A stretch of DNA of 10,881 nucleotides, from NCBI GenBank assembly GCA_033720855.1, contig JAWWBR010000115.1:1-10881 (forward strand). Reading direction: 5' to 3'. This stretch comes from SMXQ01 sp033720855. GTDB taxonomy: Bacteria > Pseudomonadota > Alphaproteobacteria > SMXQ01. The position numbers and the translations under genes are program-made. Below the pieces are notes generated by a model that was not told where the DNA came from, made no database searches, and saw only the letters and a list, made by a program, of their open reading frames with translations. Below, in pieces: positions 1 through 6,210 of this stretch (positions are counted from its first letter, which is position 1; the number at the start of each line of letters is the position of its first letter).

Positions 1-329
1 AACCTGTGAAATTTTAAATTACCCCATCGAATAACCCACCAATCTTGGGAAAAAACTCTTTTGGATTGTCAAAGCCCAAACTTTGCGGTTGCAAACCCTC
101 CAAGTGCAAATATGGGGCAATTCCGTAATGGCCTCCGACACGGGTTAGGCGTCCTGCGTCCGCTTTCGGCTGCAAGCGGACATCGGGTTAACGCCGTTTT
201 CTTTCCCCACCGCGCCGTTTTCGGCCCTTCGTAAGCCCCGCCTCGCGCCCGGGCTGCACGCACTCATCAAATTTTAACCAAAACCGGTGAGAGTGCGGTC
301 CCAGTTTCCACCAGGACCGGTGAACAACG
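1..329. promoter_or_regulatory. AT-rich non-coding region upstream of sthA
   Basis: No convincing gene lies in this 329-base stretch; the two minus-strand open frames across it give low-complexity Arg/Pro/Gly-rich proteins with no family resemblance. The first 120 bases are clearly more AT-rich than the rest of the window, as expected of a promoter or regulatory region. Visible elements are AAATTTTA at 9-16 and 269-276, an inverted repeat TTTGC-GGTT-GCAAA at 82-95, a possible weak promoter (TTGCAA at 89-94, TATGGG at 111-116, 16-base spacer), and two copies of ACCGGTGA at 283-290 and 316-323. The promoter is a guess; the repeats are directly visible. Confidence 0.5.
82..95. promoter_or_regulatory. 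Candidate operator, inverted repeat TTTGC-N4-GCAAA
   Basis: A 14-base dyad, TTTGC GGTT GCAAA, has perfect 5-base arms and lies about 235 bases upstream of sthA. A related half-site GTGCAAA follows at 104-110. It could bind a dimeric repressor or activator, but no regulator gene in the window suggests which. It overlaps the weak promoter candidate at 89-116. Confidence 0.25.
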
Positions 330-1793
330 GTGAGCGAACCCGCGGTCTTAGACCTGATCGACCAGGCCGTCGCGCATGGCACGCGGCCGGCCGAGGCCGC
401 CTATGACTTCGACATGCTGGTCCTGGGCTCGGGCCCGGCCGGCCAGCGCGCCGCGATCCAGGCCGCCAAGCTGGGCAAGCGCACGGCCATCGTCGAGCGC
501 CGGGCGGTGATCGGCGGCGTCTGCATCAACACCGGGACGATCCCGTCCAAGACCCTGCGCGAGGCGGTGCTGCATCTCTCGGGCTATCGCGAGAAGAACA
601 TCTACGGCTCGGCCTATTCGGTGAAATCCCGGATCTCCATGTCCGACCTCCTGTTCCGGGCCGATTACGTGATCCGCAACGAGATCGACGTCACCAACAA
701 TCAGCTCCGGCGCAATGGCGTCAACGTGCTGGCGGCGAAGGCGTCCTTCCTTGACGCCCATCGGGTGCGCCTCGAGTTCTTCGACGGCTCCAGCCAGCGC
801 GACGTGACGGCGGAAAACATCGTCATCGCCGTCGGCACCGAGACCGCCTGCGACCCGTCGGTGCCGGTGGACGGCCAGCGCATCTTCACCAGCGACGATG
901 TCCTGCAGCTCGAGGAATTGCCCCGGACCATCGCCGTGGTCGGCGCCGGCGTCATCGGCCTCGAATACGCGACCATGTTTGCCGCCCTCGGCGTCCGCGT
1001 CACCCTTATCGACAAGCGTGAGCGCCTCCTGCCTTTCGTCGACTTCGAGATCATCGACAACCTGGTCTACCACATGCGCCAGAACCGGGTGACCCTTCGT
1101 CTCGGCGAGGAGGTCGCGGCGATCGAACTGGGGGCCGCTCGGGACGAGCCGGTCCGCATCACCCTCGCATCGGGCAAGCAGGTGATCGCCGAGAAGGCGC
1201 TCTACAGCGTCGGGCGGCGGGGCGCGACGGCGGATCTCAACCTCTCAGCCGCCGGGCTTGCCGCCAACGAGCGCGGGCAAATGACGGTCGGCGAAAACTA
1301 CCGCACCGAGGTGGACCACATTTATGCCGTCGGCGACGTCATCGGTTTTCCGTCCCTGGCCTCGACATCGATGGAGCAGGGGCGTCTCGCCGCCTGCGAT
1401 GCCTTCGACAAGGAAGCCCAGAGCGTCGCCGAACTTTTCCCCTACGGCATCTACACCATCCCGGAGATCTCGGTCGTCGGGCGCAGCGAGGAAGAGCTCA
1501 CCCGCGACACGGTGCCCTACGAGGTCGGCAAGGCGTTCTACCGCGAGATTTCGCGCGGTCAGATCATCGGCGATTCGACGGGGATGCTGAAGCTGATGTT
1601 CCATCGCGACACCCGCAAGCTTTTGGGCGTGGCGATCCTCGGCGAAGGGGCGTCCGACCTCATCCATATCGGCCAGGCGGTGCTCGCCCACGGCGGCACC
1701 ATCGACTATTTCGTCGACACCGTATTCAACTACCCGACCCTTGCGGAATGCTACAAAACCGCGGCGTTCGACGGCGTCAACCGCCTCGTCTAG
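330..1793 (+). CDS. sthA: Soluble (Si-specific) NAD(P)+ transhydrogenase
   Basis: This 487-aa cytoplasmic flavoprotein should pass hydride between NADPH and NAD+ through FAD, balancing the two nicotinamide pools. It aligns end to end with SthA/UdhA. The FAD Rossmann motif GSGPAG is at 33-38, the active-site segment CINTGTIPSKT at 65-75, the second dinucleotide motif GAGVIG at 205-210, the FAD-binding YAVGDVIG at 332-339, and the dimerisation-end motif FNYPT at 466-470. The second cysteine of the CxxxxC disulfide of dihydrolipoyl dehydrogenases is Thr70, and the usual C-terminal HP dyad histidine is absent (FNYPT); both are normal for SthA and argue against lipoamide dehydrogenase. The GTG start at 330 is the only sensible in-frame start. 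It gives an N-terminal extension of about 20 residues over E. coli SthA and has only a distant AGGA (313-316) as ribosome site. The gene stands alone, with a terminator-like element after it. Confidence 0.93.
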   Translation: MSEPAVLDLIDQAVAHGTRPAEAAYDFDMLVLGSGPAGQRAAIQAAKLGKRTAIVERRAVIGGVCINTGTIPSKTLREAVLHLSGYREKNIYGSAYSVKSRISMSDLLFRADYVIRNEIDVTNNQLRRNGVNVLAAKASFLDAHRVRLEFFDGSSQRDVTAENIVIAVGTETACDPSVPVDGQRIFTSDDVLQLEELPRTIAVVGAGVIGLEYATMFAALGVRVTLIDKRERLLPFVDFEIIDNLVYHMRQNRVTLRLGEEVAAIELGAARDEPVRITLASGKQVIAEKALYSVGRRGATADLNLSAAGLAANERGQMTVGENYRTEVDHIYAVGDVIGFPSLASTSMEQGRLAACDAFDKEAQSVAELFPYGIYTIPEISVVGRSEEELTRDTVPYEVGKAFYREISRGQIIGDSTGMLKLMFHRDTRKLLGVAILGEGASDLIHIGQAVLAHGGTIDYFVDTVFNYPTLAECYKTAAFDGVNRLV

Positions 1794-1830
1794 GCGGCGT
1801 TTCGCGCCGCCGGCAAAAAAGCGGCATTTT
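1793..1830 (+). terminator. Probable terminator after sthA, two overlapping hairpins
   Basis: Two mutually exclusive hairpins overlap directly after the sthA stop. The first is GGCGGCG (1793-1799) pairing with CGCCGCC (1805-1811) around a 5-base loop, but an A-run follows it. The second is GCCGC (1806-1810) pairing with GCGGC (1821-1825) and is followed by ATTTT (1826-1830), like a short intrinsic terminator. The T-run is only four bases, so termination may be partial and read-through into the next gene is possible. Confidence 0.45.
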
Positions 1831-1938
1831 CATAAAATTTTAGACATTTTCGGGGACCCTTCAGGGGAAGACGCACCGCTGTCCGCCCAAGGGTCCGCAG
1901 CGCCGCGCAGGATCCCAATATCCAAGTAGGAGAGATGT

Positions 1939-2655
1939 ATGCAAGTCGTACACGGAAATCCCCATCATCAGCAGCAGATCGATCGTACCGACATCCCCCC
2001 GCGCACAACCGGTCCGCAGCACGGCAAGCCGGCCAAGGCGACGAGCGAGGGACTGACCGTCGTCGATCAGGTCGACCTCAGCCCCGAGGCCCAGGAGCTC
2101 CTCGATGGGGTCGAGCAGCTCACCGCCCACGGCAAGTCCGCCATGTCGGTCGCCCATCAGGCCAAGGCCCTTGTTGCCGCCCATGCTTCGCTCGCCGGCA
2201 TGCCTCTCGGGCAGGTGGTCTCCGGCCTCAACCACAACAGTCCCGAACTGGCGGCCCTGATCGCCGGGGGCGAGGGTGGTGACGCCGTCGACGAGGCGAC
2301 CGTTCCCGTCGAGGGCGAAGGCACCGAGGAAACCGCGCCCGTGGACGAGACGGTCGTCGACGAGGTTCCCACCGATGGCGACGAGAGCGTGGTCGAAGAT
2401 ACCCCTCCCGCTGAGGAGCCCGTCGAGGTGGTCGAGGAGACCCCTCCCGCTGACGAGACCGTCGAGGTGGTCGAGGAGACCATCGAGGCGGTGGCTGACG
2501 AGGTCGTCGAGGAGCCCGCACCTGAGGCCGGCGAGGCGGAGGACGTCACTCCGCTGGACGAGGCGCCGGTGCTCGCGCCCATCGACACCGAGGCGGAGCT
2601 GCTTGAGGCCATCGATGCCGCCGGCGACCCGATCTCGGTCGACCAGACGGTGTGA
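1939..2655 (+). CDS. Unrecognised acidic protein with 13-residue repeats
   Basis: I do not recognise this 238-aa protein. The start at 1939 is set by GGAG (1929-1932) six bases upstream; an overlapping ATG at 1935 is in another frame. Residues 1-40 are His/Gln/Pro-rich and look unstructured. Residues 41-110 look helical and begin with DQVDLSPEAQELL, which resembles the LSxEA motif of FlgM-like proteins, but nothing else matches FlgM. Residues 111-238 are an acidic tail with 45 Asp/Glu in 128 residues and no Lys or Arg after residue 76. The tail has two near-identical 13-residue units (TPPAEEPVEVVEE and TPPADETVEVVEE, residues 155-180) and a decayed third. There is no Phe, Tyr, Trp or Cys anywhere, and no signal peptide or membrane segment. 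It is expected to be soluble and largely disordered. The good ribosome site and strong terminator support a real, expressed monocistronic gene. Confidence 0.8.
   Translation: MQVVHGNPHHQQQIDRTDIPPRTTGPQHGKPAKATSEGLTVVDQVDLSPEAQELLDGVEQLTAHGKSAMSVAHQAKALVAAHASLAGMPLGQVVSGLNHNSPELAALIAGGEGGDAVDEATVPVEGEGTEETAPVDETVVDEVPTDGDESVVEDTPPAEEPVEVVEETPPADETVEVVEETIEAVADEVVEEPAPEAGEAEDVTPLDEAPVLAPIDTEAELLEAIDAAGDPISVDQTV
2401..2517 (+). repeat. 39-bp in-frame tandem repeat in acidic gene
   Basis: Two adjacent 39-base copies (2401-2439 and 2440-2478) encode 13-residue units that differ at two residues. A diverged 12-13 codon third copy follows (2479-2517, starting TIEAV). The repeat keeps the reading frame and enlarges the Val/Glu/Pro-rich acidic tail. 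Copy number may vary between strains. Confidence 0.8.
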
Positions 2656-2693
2656 CGTCACCCGTCGCTCGCGGGTATCACTGCCAATCAACG

Positions 2694-2725
2694 CGGCGGC
2701 CCCTTCCCGGGGCCGCCGTTTTTTT
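2694..2725 (+). terminator. Strong intrinsic terminator of the acidic gene
   Basis: The arm CGGCGGCCCC (2694-2703) pairs perfectly over 10 bp with GGGGCCGCCG (2709-2718) around the loop TTCCC. Seven T residues (2719-2725) follow at once. It lies 38 bases after the stop of the acidic gene. It works only on the plus strand, because read leftward the stem is not followed by a T-run. Confidence 0.92.
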
Positions 2726-2766
2726 GCCCGTCGTAACGGTTCGAGACCCGGGCCGGATCGCGCCCC

Positions 2767-2994
2767 TCAGTCGAGACCCCTGAGCAGCCGTACGAGGCCA
2801 TAGATCATGGCGCCGGCCCCGATCGCGAAGATCGACCAGAAGGCAACCTCGAACAGGACCGGGAATTCGGCCTGCCGGACGCTGTTGCTGTAACGCAACG
2901 GGGCGACGCCGAAGGCGCGCCCGACCAGGGCGACGGCGACGATGATGGCCCCGCCGTAAAGATTGCCGCGCGCCTTGCCTTTGATCGGTTTCAT
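2767..2994 (-). CDS. Small two-helix membrane protein, unknown function
   Basis: A 75-aa predicted inner-membrane protein that I do not recognise as a named family. The N-terminus (MKPIKGKARG) is basic. One hydrophobic segment spans about residues 12-30 and a second about 48-69, joined by a short loop with Arg34 and Arg40; the C-terminus is RLLRG. This suggests a helical hairpin with both ends in the cytoplasm. It starts 28 bases after the stop of the amidohydrolase on the same strand, so co-transcription is likely, although no good ribosome site precedes its ATG. The clean hydrophobic pattern and operon position favour a real gene over a chance frame. Its job is unknown; it may help anchor or accompany the amidohydrolase, but nothing shows this. 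Confidence 0.6.
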   Translation of the reverse strand: MKPIKGKARGNLYGGAIIVAVALVGRAFGVAPLRYSNSVRQAEFPVLFEVAFWSIFAIGAGAMIYGLVRLLRGLD

Positions 2995-3022
2995 CGACCG
3001 GAGGCGCGGCGCCGTGCGCGGC

Positions 3023-4738
3023 TCAGTTATGCGCCAGCGGCCCGCGGATCAAACTGCCGGGCAACGCCCCCGTATGCTCGCCGTCGCGCATGAACACCTC
3101 GCCGTTGACGATGGTCGCCAGGATGCCGCTCGATTTCTGGATGATGCGCGGCGCACCGGCGGGCAGGTCGTGGGCGAGGACCGGCATGGTCGGGGCGATG
3201 GTGTCGGGGTCGAAGATGCAGACATCGGCGTGGTCGCCCTCGCGCAGGCGCCCTCGGCCCTTGAGGCCGAAAAACGCGGCGATGCTGTAGGTGATCTTGC
3301 GCACCGCCGCCTCCAACGGGATCGCCTGTTTCTCCCGCACCCAGTGGCCCAGAAGGTGGCCGTGGATGGGATTGATGGTGGTGGCGACGTGGGCCCCGGA
3401 ATCCGAGAACGTCACCGCCGAATGCGGGTGGCGAATGCAGGCCAGCACGTAGTCCTGGTCCTCGTTGTTCGAGGGCTGGACGAAGAACAGCTTGAGATGG
3501 TGTTCCAGCGCCAGATCGATGAAGGCATCCAGCGGTTCGACGCCGCGTTCCTTGGCGATCTCCGAGATCGAGCGGAAGGGCGGCAACGGCTGGGTCAACG
3601 GGAACACCCAATCCCAGTCCACGGGACGCTGATAGAGATTGGGAAGCGACAGGTCCGGGTTGTGAATGTGGTTCTTGACCGCCTCCGACAGCTTGGCGCG
3701 CATCTCCGGGTCCCTGAGCCCCTTTTCCTGCTCGGCGAGGGGTTTCTGACGGAACTCCTTCCACACCGGGATCATGTCGTAGGGCGTCGCGGTTTCGAAC
3801 GACCGAAGCGAGCCGTTCCACGTCGCCGTGCCCTGGATCAGCATCTTGCCGCCCTCGGCGATGGTGTCGTCGACGAAGTCGAACTGGTTGCGCCAGACGT
3901 CGGGCGCATAGCGGTGGTACCAAGAGGAGCCGAAGGTGAAGGGCACGCCGGTTTCCACGCAGAGCTTCTTCATCCGCGCCTGTTCGTCCTTGCGGGCTTC
4001 GGGGTCCTTGTCGGTCGATTCCCGCGAGAATTCCATGACCCCCGCGCCGAGCTCGCCCATCACGCCGGCCAGTTCCTCGACCTCCTGCCAATCGGCCATG
4101 CGGCTCGCCACCGGCTTGCCCGTGGGGGTGCGGTGCGCGCGGGAGCGTGAGGTGGAAAGCCCTATGGCGCCGGCGCGGATCGACTCGGCCAGCTCGGCCT
4201 TCATCGCCTTGAGGTCGTCCTCGCTGGCGGCTTCCTCCATCGCGCGTTCGCCCATGACATGGGTACGCAGCGCCGAATGTCCGACATAGGCGGAGTAGTT
4301 GATCCCCTTGGGCAGGTCGTCGACGGTATCGAGATATTCGGGAAAGCTGTCCCAGGACCAGGGGATGCCGGCCTTCATCGCGTCGATGGAGATGTCTTCG
4401 GCCATTTGCAGGTTGTGCAGCACGAGATCCTTGTCTTCCTCGGGGCAGGGTGCGAGCGAAAAGCCGCAGTTGCCCATCACCACTGAGGTCACCCCGTGCC
4501 AGCACGAATTGGTGCCGATCGGGTCCCAGAAGACCTGCGCGTCCATATGGGTGTGGCCGTCGACGAAGCCGGGCGCGACCACATGGCCCTCGGCATCGAT
4601 GACCTCGTTCGCGGCCTCGCCGTTGATCTTGCCGATCTTCGCAATGGCGCCGTCGCTGATGGCGACGTCGGCGCGGTAACCGGGGAGGCCGGAGCCGTCG
4701 ACCACGGTACCCCCCTTGATGATGATGTCGTATGCCAT
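3023..4738 (-). CDS. D-aminoacylase-like amidohydrolase
   Basis: A 571-aa metal-dependent hydrolase of the amidohydrolase superfamily, closest in layout to N-acyl-D-amino-acid deacylases, which cut the acyl-amide bond of N-acyl-D-amino acids. An N-terminal beta-sandwich piece (residues 1-55) leads to PGFVDGHTHMDAQ with metal ligands His62 and His64. GNCGF (89-93) holds Cys91, the bridging cysteine typical of D-aminoacylases. SDSGAH (445-450) holds the catalytic Asp446. The C-terminal GRLREGDHADVCIFDP is the usual return strand. There is no signal peptide, so it is cytoplasmic. It is longer than the roughly 480-aa characterised D-aminoacylases, with extra sequence at about 310-390. The mid-barrel histidine motifs of those enzymes read EFSRES (236-241) and GSSWYH (270-275) here, so the true substrate is uncertain. 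The start is well placed behind GGGAGGG (4743-4749). It heads a likely two-gene unit with the small membrane protein. Confidence 0.82.
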   Translation of the reverse strand: MAYDIIIKGGTVVDGSGLPGYRADVAISDGAIAKIGKINGEAANEVIDAEGHVVAPGFVDGHTHMDAQVFWDPIGTNSCWHGVTSVVMGNCGFSLAPCPEEDKDLVLHNLQMAEDISIDAMKAGIPWSWDSFPEYLDTVDDLPKGINYSAYVGHSALRTHVMGERAMEEAASEDDLKAMKAELAESIRAGAIGLSTSRSRAHRTPTGKPVASRMADWQEVEELAGVMGELGAGVMEFSRESTDKDPEARKDEQARMKKLCVETGVPFTFGSSWYHRYAPDVWRNQFDFVDDTIAEGGKMLIQGTATWNGSLRSFETATPYDMIPVWKEFRQKPLAEQEKGLRDPEMRAKLSEAVKNHIHNPDLSLPNLYQRPVDWDWVFPLTQPLPPFRSISEIAKERGVEPLDAFIDLALEHHLKLFFVQPSNNEDQDYVLACIRHPHSAVTFSDSGAHVATTINPIHGHLLGHWVREKQAIPLEAAVRKITYSIAAFFGLKGRGRLREGDHADVCIFDPDTIAPTMPVLAHDLPAGAPRIIQKSSGILATIVNGEVFMRDGEHTGALPGSLIRGPLAHN

Positions 4739-4753
4739 GTGTCCCTCCCTTAA
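4739..4753 (-). promoter_or_regulatory. Ribosome site with overlapping palindrome, amidohydrolase
   Basis: Read leftward, GGGAGGG (4749-4743) lies four bases before the ATG of the amidohydrolase. It overlaps the 10-base perfect palindrome CCCTTAAGGG (4747-4756), which could be a protein-binding site or chance. The ribosome site itself is clear. Confidence 0.6.
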
Positions 4754-4821
4754 GGGCCGTGCCGCCGCCTGTCACCCGGTCTCGGGGGCGTCTCAGGCGG
4801 ACGCACCGGATTTTGTCTGGG

Positions 4822-4839
4822 GGCCGGTTTCGCCCGGCC
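4822..4839. promoter_or_regulatory. Hairpin in divergent region, with a -35-like box nearby
   Basis: GGCCGG (4822-4827) and CCGGCC (4834-4839) form a perfect 6-bp stem around TTTCGC. On the minus strand a consensus TTGACA (4854-4849) lies just upstream, but no good -10 follows at 16-18 bases, so promoter assignment is weak. The hairpin may lie in the leader of the amidohydrolase transcript. No T-run follows, so it is not a standard terminator. Confidence 0.35.
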
Positions 4840-4931
4840 GCGGGTGGTTGTCAAAACGAAACCTAGCGCGCTTGGCGTCGGCTGGCAATTTCCTCGTCAT
4901 TTCCGATCCCATCGCCAACCCGCTTGCGAGA

Positions 4932-4940
4932 TGCTATAGG
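4932..4940 (+). promoter_or_regulatory. Candidate extended -10 promoter for the CMD-like gene
   Basis: TGCTATAGG (4932-4940) resembles an extended -10 element (TGn plus TATAGG). A transcript starting near 4947 would have a leader of about 38 bases before the ATG at 4985. No good -35 is seen 17 bases upstream, which is tolerable for an extended -10 promoter. The ribosome site GGGAGGAG (4972-4979) follows. Confidence 0.35.
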
Positions 4941-4984
4941 GGCAACGGTAAGGAAAATCACGCGAATGTGAGGGAGGAGCCGAT

Positions 4985-5593
4985 ATGAGTGCCCGCGAAT
5001 TTCCCGATGATGTTTACGAAGAATCGTGTTCCCGGTTGCCGGTCCCCAACCGCGAGGACCTGCCCGACGAGGCCAAGAAGATGTTCGATTATTTTCATGA
5101 CCCCGATGGGGGCACCTACGCGGGCATTCGCGGGCCCGGCTGCATCCGTCTGCACAGCCCCCAATTGCTGACCCTGGGCGTCCCCGTGAGCCGCTACGTG
5201 CGCTACGAGTCCGGCATCCCCGAGGATGTCCGCGAGCTCGCCATCCTGGTCACCGGGCGCGCCTTCGACAGCCAGTTCGAATGGACCGCCCATGAGCCGG
5301 CGGCGCTCAAGGCCGGGGTGCCGAAATCGACCGTCGACATCGTGCGCGACCGCAAGCCTACGAACGGATTGCCCGAGGCCCACGACGTCATCATCACCCT
5401 GGGGCGCAGGCTCTGGGAGGAGCGCAAGACCGTGCCCAAGGACCTCTACAAGCGCGCCATCGACTTGTGGGGTCCGCGGATGCTGGTCGACATCCTGTGG
5501 CTGATGGGAAATTACGCCTGGACCGCGGCGCTGATCGCCACCTTCGACGTCCAGGTCCATCCCGAGAAGGAGCCGCTTCTGCCGCTGCCGTGA
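4985..5593 (+). CDS. Carboxymuconolactone decarboxylase (CMD/AhpD-fold) family protein
   Basis: A 202-aa cytoplasmic, mostly helical protein of the CMD/AhpD-like fold. The diagnostic stretch is ELAILVTGRAFDSQFEWTAH (84-103), with the conserved Glu84, Glu99 and His103, followed by EPAALKAGVP. The family includes gamma-carboxymuconolactone decarboxylase of the protocatechuate pathway and the AhpD peroxidase helper. AhpD needs a CxxC pair before this histidine; here the positions read SQFEW, so a thiol peroxidase role is unlikely. At 202 aa it is longer than classical PcaC (about 130 aa), with roughly 80 extra N-terminal residues, and it matches the many uncharacterised CMD-like proteins near catabolic genes. 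The start is well supported by GGGAGGAG (4972-4979) five bases upstream. It is divergent from the amidohydrolase and ends six bases from the cupin gene. The reaction is unknown. Confidence 0.82.
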   Translation: MSAREFPDDVYEESCSRLPVPNREDLPDEAKKMFDYFHDPDGGTYAGIRGPGCIRLHSPQLLTLGVPVSRYVRYESGIPEDVRELAILVTGRAFDSQFEWTAHEPAALKAGVPKSTVDIVRDRKPTNGLPEAHDVIITLGRRLWEERKTVPKDLYKRAIDLWGPRMLVDILWLMGNYAWTAALIATFDVQVHPEKEPLLPLP

Positions 5594-5599
5594 GGCCGG

Positions 5600-6085
5600 T
5601 CAGCCGCCGGCGTCGAACACCTCGGCCGACTGCGGCGTGTAGGCCTTGCGCGGGGCCGCATCGGTGCGCCCGGTCTTCTGCGCCTTGCCCGGCTTGGCAT
5701 GGGCGAACAGGTGCAGCATTTCGAGGTCTTCCGTGCCGGCGTTCTTGAACCAGTAGCGGAAGAAGCGCGGCGTCGTCGTCCCCTGCAGGGGGCCGAACTC
5801 GCCGATCGGCTCGTCGCCCGGGCCGTAAAATGCCGCCCGCCCCCTCAGCACCATCCAGAAACTGTCGCTGCCGGTATGGTAATGGAGATTGTTCTCGCCC
5901 TGGCCGGGCTTCAGCACCACCACCCGGGCACGCAACAGGTCGGTCTCGGCCAGCTTGACGGCGGCCCGGGCGGTATCGAATTTTTCCGGCTTCGCATACC
6001 GGTACGTGGCGGCCATTGCTTCCGCTTTTTCGTGCAGGGCCGCCAAGGCCTCTGGGTCGGCCTTCGGGCGATCGTGATCGGCCAT
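5600..6085 (-). CDS. Single-domain cupin protein
   Basis: A 161-aa small beta-barrel cupin, cytoplasmic, with no signal peptide. The ATG at 6085 is chosen because GGGAGG (6096-6091) lies five bases upstream; the open frame extends to 6217 but the extra 44 residues are low-complexity and lack a ribosome site. The first cupin motif is seen as GENNLHYHTGSDSFWMVLRG (63-82), with metal-type His68 and His70, and Asp74 close to where the consensus has Glu. The second motif should read PxGxxHxxxN; here it is PRFFRYWFKN (106-115), with Tyr111 at the histidine position. A metal site may therefore be incomplete, or a histidine further on (His125) may substitute. Such cupins range from dioxygenases to sugar or acid isomerases and ligand sensors, so no reaction is assigned. 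It is convergent with the CMD-like gene and divergent from the dienelactone hydrolase. Confidence 0.82.
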   Translation of the reverse strand: MADHDRPKADPEALAALHEKAEAMAATYRYAKPEKFDTARAAVKLAETDLLRARVVVLKPGQGENNLHYHTGSDSFWMVLRGRAAFYGPGDEPIGEFGPLQGTTTPRFFRYWFKNAGTEDLEMLHLFAHAKPGKAQKTGRTDAAPRKAYTPQSAEVFDAGG

Positions 6086-6158
6086 GGTTTCCTCCCGTGG
6101 ATCGGACGGGCGCCTGGCCCGGGTCAGCCCCAGGGCCTTATATGCGCCCTTGTGTCTT

Positions 6159-6164
6159 ATTCTA
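6159..6164 (-). promoter_or_regulatory. Candidate -10 for the cupin gene
   Basis: On the minus strand TAGAAT (6164-6159) matches the -10 consensus at five of six positions, about 70 bases before the cupin ATG. The -35 position reads TGCCGA, which is poor. A second AT-rich candidate, TATAAG (6142-6137), lies nearer the gene. This is a weak call. Confidence 0.25.
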
Positions 6165-6210
6165 GCGTGGCCGTCTCGCGATCGGCAGCGAGAATCGTGA
6201 CCGCCGGCGG

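Noticed and set aside
348..1073. A 241-codon minus-strand open frame inside sthA
   Set aside because: It is an antisense shadow, rich in Asp/Gly/Ala/Val/His, with no independent support.
1939..2270. FlgM-like anti-sigma factor, from the LSPEAQ motif
   Set aside because: Only a short motif matches; there is no flagellar gene nearby, and the length and acidic tail do not fit.
2157..2612. Ser/Thr/Gly-rich minus-strand frame opposite the acidic gene, resembling a surface repeat protein
   Set aside because: The Ser/Thr repeats are the complement of Glu/Val/Asp codons in the real gene; there is no ribosome site or secretion signal.
2652..2661. GTGACGTCAC 10-base palindrome across the stop codon of the acidic gene
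   Set aside because: It is short, sits at a stop codon with no nearby promoter role, and is expected by chance in a window this size.
2963..4150. A 395-codon plus-strand open frame opposite the amidohydrolase
   Set aside because: It has no family resemblance and is Arg/Asp/His-rich; the minus-strand frame has clear metal motifs.
3027..4775. A 582-codon minus-strand open frame overlapping the amidohydrolase in another frame
   Set aside because: It is Arg/Gly/Pro/His-rich frame-shift shadow of the real gene, a common result of high GC at third positions.
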